A stretch of 64,000 nucleotides of DNA, from assembly GCA_947489585.1 (NCBI GenBank), contig CANLEE010000007.1, forward strand, positions 1-64,000, in the 5' to 3' direction. The notes under the pieces are model-generated. The model was not told where the DNA came from. It ran no database searches and saw nothing but the letters and a program-made list of their open reading frames with translations. The position numbers and the translations under genes are program-made. Of the stretch, positions 43,168 through 52,325 are shown piece by piece; within the stretch, counting starts at the first letter, position 1; the number at the start of each line of letters is the position of its first letter. Source of the stretch: an uncultured Psychroserpens sp. (GTDB lineage Bacteria; Bacteroidota; Bacteroidia; Flavobacteriales; Flavobacteriaceae).

Positions 43168-43833
43168 CTACCAATTAATTTCTCTTATCCTTTTAGATTT
43201 CAATACAGTATTAGTTTTACTAAAATGCTTGTTTCCAAACCAATACCCTCTATTTGCACTTAAAGGTGATGGATGTCCTGAAGTTAATATGGTATGTTTA
43301 TGTTGAAGAATTAATTTAGATTTCTTTTTTGCAAACCCGCCCCAAAGCAAAAACACAACATCCTCTTTTTCCTGACTTATAATTTCAATTACTTTATCTG
43401 TAAATTGTTCCCAGCCTTTTTTTTGATGACTACCAGCTTGATGTGCCCTTACAGTTAATGTTGCGTTGAGAAGTAATACACCTTGCTTAGCCCAACGCTC
43501 TAAATTTCCAGATTTAGGAAAAGGGCTATTTAAATCAGTTTCAATTTCTTTAAAAATATTAATTAACGATGGTGGATGTGCTACGCCATCAGCAACAGAA
43601 AAACATAACCCATTAGCTTGTCCATCTCCATGGTAGGGATCTTGACCAATAATAACCACTTTTACATCATCAAAAGGACATAAGTCAAATGCAGAAAATA
43701 TTTTTCCACCAGGAGGAAAACATCTATTAGAGCTATACTCTTCCTTGACGAAGTTGGACAAATCATTAAAATACGGTTTTTTAAATTCGTCAATCAGTTT
43801 GTTTTTCCAGCTTTCATGTATGTTTACATTCAT
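43168..43833 (-). CDS. ung: Uracil-DNA glycosylase, family 1
   Basis: The 221-residue enzyme contains VVIIGQDPYHGDGQANGL (the active-site water-activating Asp loop), LLLNATLTVRAHQAGSH and HPSPLSANRG (catalytic His and DNA-intercalation loop). It removes uracil from DNA in base-excision repair. Cytosolic. No unusual features. Confidence 0.95.
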   Translation of the reverse strand: MNVNIHESWKNKLIDEFKKPYFNDLSNFVKEEYSSNRCFPPGGKIFSAFDLCPFDDVKVVIIGQDPYHGDGQANGLCFSVADGVAHPPSLINIFKEIETDLNSPFPKSGNLERWAKQGVLLLNATLTVRAHQAGSHQKKGWEQFTDKVIEIISQEKEDVVFLLWGGFAKKKSKLILQHKHTILTSGHPSPLSANRGYWFGNKHFSKTNTVLKSKRIREINW

Positions 43834-43931
43834 TTTGTCTAAAAAAAATTCTTATTATCTAAAATATGAAATAAGTCATAAATTTGTAATATCAAATATA
43901 GTATATTAGCTATCACAATATCCAATCTATT

Positions 43932-44807
43932 ATGGTAAATACAATTTTAGAGCGTGTACAGAGCATCCTAAATAATGATCTTAGGGAGATTAATACTATT
44001 GAGAAGATTTCTCATGATGATTTCTATACTAACCATATTAAGAAAAATACACCAGTCAAAATGACTAAAATGATGTCGCATTGGAAAGCTATGGAATTAT
44101 GGTCATTAGATTACTTTGAAAAAATAGGGAAAGACAAAGAAACCTATATGTATAAAGGCAATATTAGGCAAAATGATACAAACTGGGAATTTGGTGCATT
44201 TCAGGATTACTTAAATGAAATACGTAGCGCAAATACAGATACCTACTTAGGTAACATGCCCATTGCAAAAATGTTTCCTCAGCTTTTAGATCACGTAGAT
44301 TTTTCATTAATTTCTAACAATACAATTCGTAACTCTACGTCGTTATGGATAGGTCCTCCAGGAACCATAACAGGTTGGCATACAGATAGACTAGCAAACA
44401 ATATATTAGCACTAATTGAAGGTCGAAAACTTGTGTTTTTGGTAAATCCAAAAGAGACCAAAGATAAGATGTACCCTAGCGATAAGTATGAACCAGGTTC
44501 GCGATTAAGTGATGTTAACATGGAAAAATTTGATGAGAAAAAACATCAAAATTTTAAGAATGCTAATGTTATGTATACGGTAATTCATCCAGGTGAAATG
44601 TTATTTATACCACAAACATGGTGGCATTGTGTTTATGGGTTAGATGTGTCTATTAGTTCAAATAACTTTGGCTTTACACCCATTGATAACTTCAAAATGA
44701 AATCGACTGAACTCATCAAACGTAAACTTCACAATGCTGGATTATTTAGTCCAAAAAACTGTGTATGCCATTATGTAAATGAAAGTGGAAAGCGTGTAAA
44801 ACGCTAA
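43932..44807 (+). CDS. Cupin-8/JmjC-like oxygenase
   Basis: The 291-residue protein has a JmjC/cupin-8 core: WIGPPGTITGWHTDRLANN (HxD iron ligands in WHTD), and PQTWWHCVYGLD (distal His). Such enzymes hydroxylate proteins or small molecules using 2-oxoglutarate. The N-terminal half (about 1-110) opens with KISHDDFYTNHIKKNTPV. Its target is not evident from context. Confidence 0.85.
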   Translation: MVNTILERVQSILNNDLREINTIEKISHDDFYTNHIKKNTPVKMTKMMSHWKAMELWSLDYFEKIGKDKETYMYKGNIRQNDTNWEFGAFQDYLNEIRSANTDTYLGNMPIAKMFPQLLDHVDFSLISNNTIRNSTSLWIGPPGTITGWHTDRLANNILALIEGRKLVFLVNPKETKDKMYPSDKYEPGSRLSDVNMEKFDEKKHQNFKNANVMYTVIHPGEMLFIPQTWWHCVYGLDVSISSNNFGFTPIDNFKMKSTELIKRKLHNAGLFSPKNCVCHYVNESGKRVKR

Positions 44808-44888
44808 AGCACAAACAACTAAAACATTTTATTTCTAAATCATTAATAAGTACCTTTGCAATCCTTAACGATTAGAGGGAAACTATTA

Positions 44889-47054
44889 ATGATTAATATT
44901 CACGAAAAGACATTACAAGATATTGAGTTCTACTCCGTTTTGCAACAAGTTGCAGAGCTTTGTATAACAGATTTGGGACGCGTCGAGGCTTTAAAAATTA
45001 AGCCTTTTTCTTCGGGTGACCTTGTCATGCAATCGCTTGACTATACTAATGAATATGTAGCCTCTTTTTATAACGATAATAGAATTCCTAATCACGGATT
45101 TGAGCCCATAACAAAAGAAATCAAACTTTTAAATATTGAAAACTCATACCTAGACACAAAAAGTTTTAAAAAAATTGCATCAATTACACTCACTGTAAAT
45201 GATCTTTTGAAGTTTTTTAAAAAATTTGAAGAATATTATCCGTCCCTATATAAGTCGTCCCAAAATCTAGAAATTGTCACACATATTGTTACTGAAATTG
45301 ACTCTATCATTGACCGCTTTGGAGATGTAAAAGACAATGCTACAGATACGCTTTATCAATTGCGTCAATCTATAAATTCAGTTAGAGGAAAAATCAACCA
45401 AAGTTTTTCTTCAGCATTACATACCTATCATAACCTCGATTATCTTGATGATATTAGAGAATCTGTACTTGAGAATAAACGTGTACTAGCAGTCAAAGCT
45501 ATGTACAGGCGTAAAGTCAAAGGAAGTATCATGGGAAGTAGCAAAACGGGAAGCATCGTTTATATACAACCTGAGCAAACATTTCAATATGCAAGAGAAC
45601 TCAATAATCTTGAGTTTGAGGAAAATGAAGAAGTTGATAAAATTCTTAGAAATCTTACAGAATACATAAGACCACACACTTTGCTATTGCAGCAATACCA
45701 AGAGTTTTTAATAAAACTAGATGTTATTTACGCAAAGGCAAAATACGGACAATCTACAAACGCCATTCTTCCGAAGATAAATAATGAAAAGGTTTATAAT
45801 GCCAAAGATGCCTATCATCCCTTATTATTTTTATCAAATAAAACTGAAGGCAAGAAAACGTTTCCACAATCAATTGTTTTGCATCCTGAAAATAGAATTA
45901 TAGTTATTTCTGGTCCAAATGCTGGTGGAAAAAGTATTACACTTAAAACGATTGGCTTATTACAAGTGATGTTACAAAGCGGACTATTAATTCCTGTTCA
46001 TGAAAAAAGTAACATCTGTTTATTTGATCGTATCATAAGTGATATTGGCGATAATCAATCCATTGAAAATCATTTAAGTACTTATAGCTATCGTTTAAAG
46101 CAGATGAATTTCTTTCTTCGGAAATGTAACAAAAACACCTTATTTCTTATTGATGAATTTGGAACTGGTAGTGATCCAGAACTAGGAGGTGCTTTAGCAG
46201 AGACATTTTTAGAAGAGTTTTACCATCGTGAAGCTTACGGAATTATAACCACCCACTACTCCAACTTAAAAGTTTTAGCAAACGAATTACCATATATGCA
46301 AAATGCAAATATGATGTTTGATGAAAAGAGTTTAGAACCTATGTTTAAATTAATTTTAGGTCAAGCAGGAAGTTCGTTTACTTTTGAAGTTGCACAAAAA
46401 AATGGGATTCCATATAGTCTTATCAATCGTGCAAAAAAGAAAATTGAACGTGGTAAAGTTCGTTTTGATGCTACCATTGCTAAGCTTCAGAAAGAGCGTA
46501 GTAAGCTTGAAAAAACAGAACGTTCATTAAAAGAAAACGAAAAGAAAAAACAATCTGAAGCAGACAAGTTAGAAGAAATCAATGCTAAGGTTCAAAAGAA
46601 GTTAGAAAACTTTCAAGAGCTATATGATAGTAATCAGCGCTTAATTTATATTGGTCAGAAGTTCAATGATATTTCAGAAAAATACTTCGAGGATAAAAAG
46701 AAACGTGAACTAATGGCTGAATTGTTTAGACTCGTTCAAATTGAAAATTCTAAGCGCAAAAAAGTTTCAGCTAAACAAAAACGAGCCGAAAAGCATAAAG
46801 AAAAGCAGATAAAACAGGAAGCCGAGAAAAAAGTAGAAGTCATTCGCAAAAAGAAAAAAGCGGCTAAAAAGAAAGACGTTAAAGTAGAAAAGCCAAAACC
46901 TATTTTAAAAATTGGTGATCGCGTGCGCATGCATGATGGCAAAGCTATTGGCAGCATCGATACCATAGAAAAAGGAAAAGCCATAGTAAACTATGGCATT
47001 TTCACGACTAACGTTAATTTGGAATTGTTAGAGTTGGTTGAAGCTAAAAAATAG
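44889..47054 (+). CDS. mutS2: MutS2-family DNA mismatch/recombination ATPase, lacking Smr domain
   Basis: The ATG at 44889 is preferred; a TTG at 44856 is upstream. The core ATPase has VISGPNAGGKSITLKTIG (Walker A), FLIDEFGTGSDPELGG (Walker B), and THYSNLKVLANE. It has the MutS2-type core and clamp (DTLYQLRQSINSVRGKI) and a long coiled C-terminal region. The protein ends with a KOW-like DRVRMHDGKAIGSIDTIEKG segment; the nuclease Smr domain present in many MutS2 proteins is absent. It acts on recombination intermediates or stalled ribosomes in other species. The stop codon lies 2 nt from the convergent CDC gene end. Confidence 0.9.
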   Translation: MINIHEKTLQDIEFYSVLQQVAELCITDLGRVEALKIKPFSSGDLVMQSLDYTNEYVASFYNDNRIPNHGFEPITKEIKLLNIENSYLDTKSFKKIASITLTVNDLLKFFKKFEEYYPSLYKSSQNLEIVTHIVTEIDSIIDRFGDVKDNATDTLYQLRQSINSVRGKINQSFSSALHTYHNLDYLDDIRESVLENKRVLAVKAMYRRKVKGSIMGSSKTGSIVYIQPEQTFQYARELNNLEFEENEEVDKILRNLTEYIRPHTLLLQQYQEFLIKLDVIYAKAKYGQSTNAILPKINNEKVYNAKDAYHPLLFLSNKTEGKKTFPQSIVLHPENRIIVISGPNAGGKSITLKTIGLLQVMLQSGLLIPVHEKSNICLFDRIISDIGDNQSIENHLSTYSYRLKQMNFFLRKCNKNTLFLIDEFGTGSDPELGGALAETFLEEFYHREAYGIITTHYSNLKVLANELPYMQNANMMFDEKSLEPMFKLILGQAGSSFTFEVAQKNGIPYSLINRAKKKIERGKVRFDATIAKLQKERSKLEKTERSLKENEKKKQSEADKLEEINAKVQKKLENFQELYDSNQRLIYIGQKFNDISEKYFEDKKKRELMAELFRLVQIENSKRKKVSAKQKRAEKHKEKQIKQEAEKKVEVIRKKKKAAKKKDVKVEKPKPILKIGDRVRMHDGKAIGSIDTIEKGKAIVNYGIFTTNVNLELLELVEAKK

Positions 47055-47056
47055 TA

Positions 47057-48625
47057 CTAATCAAGTTGGGAATTACATTGGTTGTCAAATGCAGCATTAT
47101 CCCAACCAGAGGGATTATAAGTACGATAACATTTTTCATCATATATATACCCGATGGTTTGGGAGACTAATCCATTCCAACCAAAATTATAATATTCAAT
47201 TTCCATTTCTACATTCCAGCTCCCAACTGGTGGCTCAAAATAGTCTTGCTCTTCATCTGTAATAGTCACCCAACTTGTACTTATTGTACCACTAGCGCTT
47301 GTTTGATAAGTTAAGCGAGCTCTTATGTTTTTTGTTGTAAAATCATTAATGACCTTAATACGATCATGTACAAAATCATTTTCACCACAGCTATCAGCAG
47401 TATACTCTGTTTGGAATCCCATTTTAGCCAAAGAATTATCTTTTAAATACCTTATAGTATAAGCCATAGGAATCCCAGGATTATTTCTTGTAAAAACAGC
47501 ATTTTCACCACTAATTATCGATCCAAGTGAGCCTAAAGTTATGCCTTCATTTTCATCACTTGGAGCAAATATTTCTGCTGCGGCTTCAGCGTTACCTCCT
47601 AAAGTTACAACTGTAATCGTAGATTCATTTAAAACTTCATCATAATCACTGTTAATTGTTCCGCTACCGCTAAATCCACTTGCATACTGCAATGCCAGAC
47701 TTAAATCTACTTCCGTTTCTACATTTGTAGTTTCCAATCTAAACATAATAATACGTCCGTAAGACACAGATTTCACATATGCTGGTGGACGATTATCATC
47801 AATAACAGATTGCACTTGTTCCAATGTAACATCATTGCCAAAAACACTTGCTTGAGAAAAAGGGTTATCCATTGTTACTGTATAAAATACCTGCTTGAAT
47901 ACTAGCATAGCTACTCTATTGGTTTCAGTTGTTTGATAATCTAATTGCGATTCTATGGAGCCTGTTGCCCATTCTGCGTTCAATCCAACATCTAATCCAA
48001 GTTGTTTACGCGAATAAGATGTTGCACTCGCATAAGACGTTTGAGATAAGTTTTCATAACCATCTGGATAGGCATTATCATGCCACCATTCTAACGCATT
48101 ACTAATACTGGAGTCTACTGAGGAGTTTTCTGGATTGTCAACAACGACGGTTCCTTGATCGCCAAAACCAGGTAAACTAATCCTATAAGTAGCTGGGCCT
48201 CTACTAATATTTGTAATTGAATTTGGGAGGCCGTCTAACATATTACCATCTCCATAAACAAGTGCTCCTGGATATATGACACCATCCGTAGGCTGCAAAA
48301 TTGAGACTTCAGAAAAGTTGGATTTTAAATCGTACGTCTTTCTTACACAAGATGTCACAACACCATTAACTGGGTTATTATTTCCTATGGGTTGTGAATC
48401 AATTATATCTCTTTCACTAGACCCACTAATTGATTGCGTATTTAGTAAATCTTCAGAATTATAATTCAATCCTAAAATATAATCTGTAATACTGGAAGCA
48501 TCTGGATTTTCTATTAGACCAACACTATCGTCAGGATCACTACAATTCGTAATCATTATTAATAGAGTTAAGAAAAGGCTTGTTCTTTTTAAGTGCTTTA
48601 TGGCACTATTTTTTAAAATATACAT
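47057..48625 (-). CDS. Cholesterol-dependent-cytolysin-like (thiol-activated cytolysin) lipoprotein
   Basis: The leader MITNC (Cys28) is a lipobox, so the protein is a secreted lipoprotein. CDC-family blocks are in order: VIYPGALVYGD (about 117-126), KQVFYTVTMDNP (244-254), SVSYGRIIMFRLETT (about 284-298), VVTLGGNAEAA, and GIPMAYTIRYLKDN (about 384-397). The TMH-forming regions and D4-like C-terminal domain follow. The cholesterol-binding undecapeptide (ECTGLAWEWWR in pneumolysin-type toxins) is absent; the corresponding region reads IEYYNFGWNGLVSQ. This is the CDC-like family reported in Bacteroidota, some members of which act against bacteria. It should oligomerise and form pores; target membrane unknown. 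Confidence 0.85.
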   Translation of the reverse strand: MYILKNSAIKHLKRTSLFLTLLIMITNCSDPDDSVGLIENPDASSITDYILGLNYNSEDLLNTQSISGSSERDIIDSQPIGNNNPVNGVVTSCVRKTYDLKSNFSEVSILQPTDGVIYPGALVYGDGNMLDGLPNSITNISRGPATYRISLPGFGDQGTVVVDNPENSSVDSSISNALEWWHDNAYPDGYENLSQTSYASATSYSRKQLGLDVGLNAEWATGSIESQLDYQTTETNRVAMLVFKQVFYTVTMDNPFSQASVFGNDVTLEQVQSVIDDNRPPAYVKSVSYGRIIMFRLETTNVETEVDLSLALQYASGFSGSGTINSDYDEVLNESTITVVTLGGNAEAAAEIFAPSDENEGITLGSLGSIISGENAVFTRNNPGIPMAYTIRYLKDNSLAKMGFQTEYTADSCGENDFVHDRIKVINDFTTKNIRARLTYQTSASGTISTSWVTITDEEQDYFEPPVGSWNVEMEIEYYNFGWNGLVSQTIGYIYDEKCYRTYNPSGWDNAAFDNQCNSQLD

Positions 48626-48653
48626 AGTTTGATTTTTTTAAATATTAAATGAA

Positions 48654-49595
48654 TTAGTCCCATTGTTTTAAAGTTGTACTCAGACCTTGATGAAGTAATA
48701 CCTTGCCTAAAACCGTATCGTCCAAAGTTGCAGTATTCCCTCCTCCGTAATTGTAGCTATTAGAGTTATCATTTTTAGCTCCAATTTTCAATGATGCATA
48801 TAAACCTAGGTAAGCTTCAGAAGTCGTTTTTGTGTTTGCCCCTTTCAGTACAAAATGATTGTATCCATCGTCATGCTGAGGCAATATTTCTCCTACACTA
48901 GAGAAAGATGATTCTGCGGATGTTTCTGATAATTTCACACGATTACTAGCAGCATTGCTTGACCAAGAATAATATTTAAATGCAAAAAAGTACTGATCTA
49001 TTGGCATGCTATTTCCATTAGCATTAGCAAATGTGCGACCGCCTGATACCTGTTGTACAGAATTATTACTAAATAATTGATTATCTGAAGCACCACTTTT
49101 AGTGGTTTCTGCTAAATAATTTGCGAGATCATTGTATTGACTTTCTGATATCAAAACCCAATCTCCTGGAGAAGCATCTTCATAAGCAGTTCTTGTATTA
49201 CCACTAAGAAAAGCCCAAATATCATCTACATCTTGAATAGCTATTTTGTACTCAATAGTTTCTATTGATTCACCATTACTGACTTCAACAGTTACGAATA
49301 GATTTTCATTGGTTTCATAGTCGAAAGCCAACCAATCTCCTACTCGTAATTCATTTTCATTTAAAATAGCAGCTTGTGAAGCTGTTTCAAATGCTATTGA
49401 ATAATTAAGGCTTCCTTCTAAACTAGAATTTATTGTTGTGATTAAATCACCACTTGAAGGATATTCATCAATGTTAATTGTAATTACATTGACTGAAGGA
49501 TCATTTGAATTGCTATCATCTTCCGAACTACACGATGCTAAAAGTGCGATACAGAGGTAAAAGCATAATTGGTAAATAAATTGTTGTGTTTTCAT
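48654..49595 (-). CDS. Lipoprotein upstream of the CDC-like gene, possible partner
   Basis: The leader ends CIALLASC (lipobox), then an acidic SSEDDSNSND stretch typical of surface-exposed lipoproteins. A beta-rich domain follows (residues 40-120), then a middle part (WVLISESQYNDLANYLAETTKSG) and a final GKVLLHQGLSTTLKQWD. The segment from about 130 to the end shows no sequence similarity I recognise. It is 28 nt upstream of the CDC gene on the same strand, so the two are almost certainly cotranscribed. It could be a short partner, an activator or an immunity/anchoring protein; I cannot decide. Confidence 0.65.
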   Translation of the reverse strand: MKTQQFIYQLCFYLCIALLASCSSEDDSNSNDPSVNVITINIDEYPSSGDLITTINSSLEGSLNYSIAFETASQAAILNENELRVGDWLAFDYETNENLFVTVEVSNGESIETIEYKIAIQDVDDIWAFLSGNTRTAYEDASPGDWVLISESQYNDLANYLAETTKSGASDNQLFSNNSVQQVSGGRTFANANGNSMPIDQYFFAFKYYSWSSNAASNRVKLSETSAESSFSSVGEILPQHDDGYNHFVLKGANTKTTSEAYLGLYASLKIGAKNDNSNSYNYGGGNTATLDDTVLGKVLLHQGLSTTLKQWD

Positions 49596-49970
49596 TGTAA
49601 TAAAGATTTTGTGGTTTTAATTTTTGTAGCGACTTACAACTGGAAAAGTCTGCAGCCAATCCAGCGCAAGACACCACAAAATATTTATGTCATCATTTAT
49701 TAATGACAAGCCAAATCTAGTGGTGAAATGTCCTAAAATCTAATTTTCAGTATGGACAAACTATGGACAGGATTAACATTTCAATATATATACATGTGAG
49801 ATTATAAATTTTAAAATTCACAATAAAACACTCATATACAGTGATTTATGTTGGTATTGAAAATATAAAACCATAGATTATTTATGGACAAACAGTTTTT
49901 GCACACATCATCATTTCTTAATTTATAAGAATTTATTACCTATCTTAGGTTTCATTAAAACTAACCAGCT
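49596..49970. promoter_or_regulatory. Divergent intergenic region with hairpins and repeated TATGGACA
   Basis: The 375-bp divergent region between toxin pair and TPR-HTH regulator carries no gene. It contains perfect inverted arms ATTTTGTGGT (49606-49615)/ACCACAAAAT (49673-49682) with a smaller GACTT/AAGTC stem inside (49631-49650). A GTCAT/ATGAC stem lies at 49689-49707. Three copies of TATGGACA lie at 49751-49758, 49762-49769 and 49882-49889; the first two are 11 bp apart. Likely operators or a structured 5' leader of the toxin transcript. Confidence 0.45.
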
Positions 49971-51851
49971 ATGAAAAGAAACGTAACGTTTTCTATACTT
50001 CTATTTTTATTTCAACTATTTGGGTTTTCACAAAGTCAAGAGTATATAGATAGCCTAAAAAATGACTATAAAACTATGCCAGAAACCTATAAAAAGGTAC
50101 AGACATCTGCTAGGTTATTTTATGCTGAAATATATACAAATCCGAAATCTGGAAGGAGTCATGCTCAAAATGCTATTAAATTATCTGAGAAAATAAATTA
50201 TGAATCGGGTGAAACAGTTGGACATTTTCATCTTGGAGTTTATTATGATTTAGTTCATAATATTGACTCATCTGAATATCATTATAATAAAACTTTAGAG
50301 TTATCAAAAATATATAATGATACTGTAATGCAGCCTAAGGCCCTTTCAGTTTTAGCTGGTATTGCATTAGATAAAGGAAATTTCAAGGAAGCAATTACTT
50401 TAAGAGATGAAGCTTCAAAAAGTTTTATTAAAAATAATGACTATTTAAGTTACGGAGTAAACATTGGCAATAAGGCGATAATATATAGTGAAAAAGGAGA
50501 TTATAAAAAAGCTATTGAAGAAAGCTTATTTGCGCTAAGAGTTTTAGATACCATCCCTAGAGAAACTTATCGAAAGGCAGATATTTATTCTCAAATTGGT
50601 GACATTGAAATACGAAGAGAATATTACCAAGATGCTATTGGATACTATGAAAAAGCTTTAGAAGTTTATATGATTTTAAATGATAATATTTACATAAGCA
50701 ATTCTTATAATAATATCGGTAATGCTTATATAAATTTAAATGAAAATGAAAAAGCAAAAACTTATTTAAAAAAAGGATTAAAAATAGCTAGAGAATATGA
50801 TATCAAGGATAATATATATAATGCTTTAACAAATTTGTCTTCAATATATAGTAATCAAGGACTATATGACAAGGCACTGATTAATTTAAGAGAAAGTGAA
50901 AAACTTTGCGAAAACGAGAAGAATTCTAGCGATTATTTATTCGTAATAATTCAAATTGGGAATGTTTTGAGCAAGAAAGGTCTGCATAAAGAAGGTATAA
51001 AATATTTGAATTTGGCAGTTAGAAAATCAGATTCTCTAGACTCTCAATACCAACTTAAAAATGCTTATAAAGTTCGCTCAGAAGCCTTTGAAAGAGTTAG
51101 TTTAATGAGGAATGCTCTAGAAGATATAAAGGCCTACAATTCTGTTTCTAAAAAGATAGATAATACAACTATAAAGAAAGAAATTGAAGATTTAAAAGTT
51201 AGGTATGAGTCAGAAAAAAAAGAAGCAGAAATAGCACTTCAAAATGAAGAAATTAAAATATTAAATATTAAAGCAAAAAATGACAAGTTAACTAAAACAT
51301 TATATGGGATTGGCATGTTTTCATTTTTAGCTATTGCAGGTCTACTCTACTTCGGATTTAAACAACGCATTAAAAAAAATAAAATCGCACGCGAAAAACA
51401 AGAAGAAATCTACAAACAAGAAATTGCCTTTAAAAAGAAAGAACTGGCTTCACAAACACTTCATCTAGTTCAGAAAAGCACGTTTATTCAAGAACTCAAA
51501 GAGAATCTAGAAAAAATTAAAAAATCACCTGAGTTATTCAAAGTAGAGTTTAGACGCTTAGTCATGCTCTTAAAAAAAGAAAGCGCTGAAGATAAAGATT
51601 GGGAAGTCTTTAAATCTTACTTTACTCAAGTCCATAATAATTTTGATAATAAAATTAAAGATATCAGTCAAGATATCACAGAAAAAGAAATTCGATTGGC
51701 TTCTTTTTTAAGAATGAATTTATCTACAAAAGAAATAGCAACTATGCTCAATGTATTACCAGATAGTGTATTAAAATCCAAATACAGACTCAAGAAAAAA
51801 CTACTACTTGAAAAAGAAGATGATTTAACGCAATTTTTAAATACTTTATAA
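49971..51851 (+). CDS. TPR sensor with TM helix and C-terminal LuxR-like HTH
   Basis: A signal peptide (LLFLFQLFGFSQ) is followed by about eight TPRs (residues 60-385, for example GDYKKAIEESLFALRVLD and YNNIGNAYINLNENEKA). A coiled coil (about 400-440) and a TM helix (about 444-465) come next. The C-terminal domain (about 565-626) has KEIRLASFLRMNLSTKEIATMLNVLPDSVLKSKYRLKKKL, a LuxR/GerE-like helix-turn-helix. This architecture is common in Bacteroidota as a one-component envelope sensor. Divergent placement suggests it controls the toxin pair. Confidence 0.85.
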   Translation: MKRNVTFSILLFLFQLFGFSQSQEYIDSLKNDYKTMPETYKKVQTSARLFYAEIYTNPKSGRSHAQNAIKLSEKINYESGETVGHFHLGVYYDLVHNIDSSEYHYNKTLELSKIYNDTVMQPKALSVLAGIALDKGNFKEAITLRDEASKSFIKNNDYLSYGVNIGNKAIIYSEKGDYKKAIEESLFALRVLDTIPRETYRKADIYSQIGDIEIRREYYQDAIGYYEKALEVYMILNDNIYISNSYNNIGNAYINLNENEKAKTYLKKGLKIAREYDIKDNIYNALTNLSSIYSNQGLYDKALINLRESEKLCENEKNSSDYLFVIIQIGNVLSKKGLHKEGIKYLNLAVRKSDSLDSQYQLKNAYKVRSEAFERVSLMRNALEDIKAYNSVSKKIDNTTIKKEIEDLKVRYESEKKEAEIALQNEEIKILNIKAKNDKLTKTLYGIGMFSFLAIAGLLYFGFKQRIKKNKIAREKQEEIYKQEIAFKKKELASQTLHLVQKSTFIQELKENLEKIKKSPELFKVEFRRLVMLLKKESAEDKDWEVFKSYFTQVHNNFDNKIKDISQDITEKEIRLASFLRMNLSTKEIATMLNVLPDSVLKSKYRLKKKLLLEKEDDLTQFLNTL

Positions 51852-51873
51852 ATCTATCCTGTATTTTTGCAGT

Positions 51874-52293
51874 GTGATACAAGACTTACCTAAACATAAG
51901 CAACTTATTCTTTTTGATGGTGTTTGCAACCTTTGTAATACTTCTGTTTTATATGTAATTAAGCATGACAGTTCTAATAGGTTTATGTTTGCACCTTTGC
52001 AAAGCAATGTTGGGAAACAAATTATTGAGAACTTTAATATTGATGCTTCTCAAACCGATTCTATTCTACTTTATTCTGAAGAAAAAGGGGTGTCTATAAA
52101 ATCAACTGCAGCGCTTCATATTGCTAAGCAATTAGGATTCCCAAGAAGTTTAATACTTATCTTCTTTATCGTTCCAACATTTATTAGAAACTGGGTTTAT
52201 GATTATGTCGCGAAGAATCGTTATAAGTGGTATGGTAAAAAAGATGCATGCATGATACCAACGCCTGAGTTAAAGTCTAAATTTCTACAATAA
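51874..52293 (+). CDS. DCC-family (DUF393) putative thiol-disulfide protein
   Basis: The start is a GTG at 51874. LILFDGVCNLCNTSV (with C-x2-C) is the DCC motif; FMFAPLQSNVGKQI and the C-terminal NRYKWYGKKDACMIPTPE complete the family. The 139-residue length is standard. A hydrophobic stretch (LILIFFIVPTFIRNWVYDYV) may dock at the membrane. Redox function is inferred from the CxxC, not demonstrated. It follows the regulator by 22 nt and is closed by a terminator. Confidence 0.85.
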   Translation: MIQDLPKHKQLILFDGVCNLCNTSVLYVIKHDSSNRFMFAPLQSNVGKQIIENFNIDASQTDSILLYSEEKGVSIKSTAALHIAKQLGFPRSLILIFFIVPTFIRNWVYDYVAKNRYKWYGKKDACMIPTPELKSKFLQ

Positions 52294-52294
52294 A

Positions 52295-52325
52295 AAAGTC
52301 CTTTTGGGAAAAAAGGACTTTAATA
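52295..52325 (+). terminator. Rho-independent terminator of the regulator/DCC unit
   Basis: AAAGTCCTTTT (52295-52305) and AAAAGGACTTT (52311-52321) form a perfect 11-bp stem with a GGGAA loop. It begins 1 nt after the DCC stop codon. T-tail is short. Confidence 0.8.

Noticed and set aside
49560..49720. Riboswitch in the toxin leader
   Set aside because: Stems are visible but match no riboswitch class that I can recognise; recorded only as a structured region.
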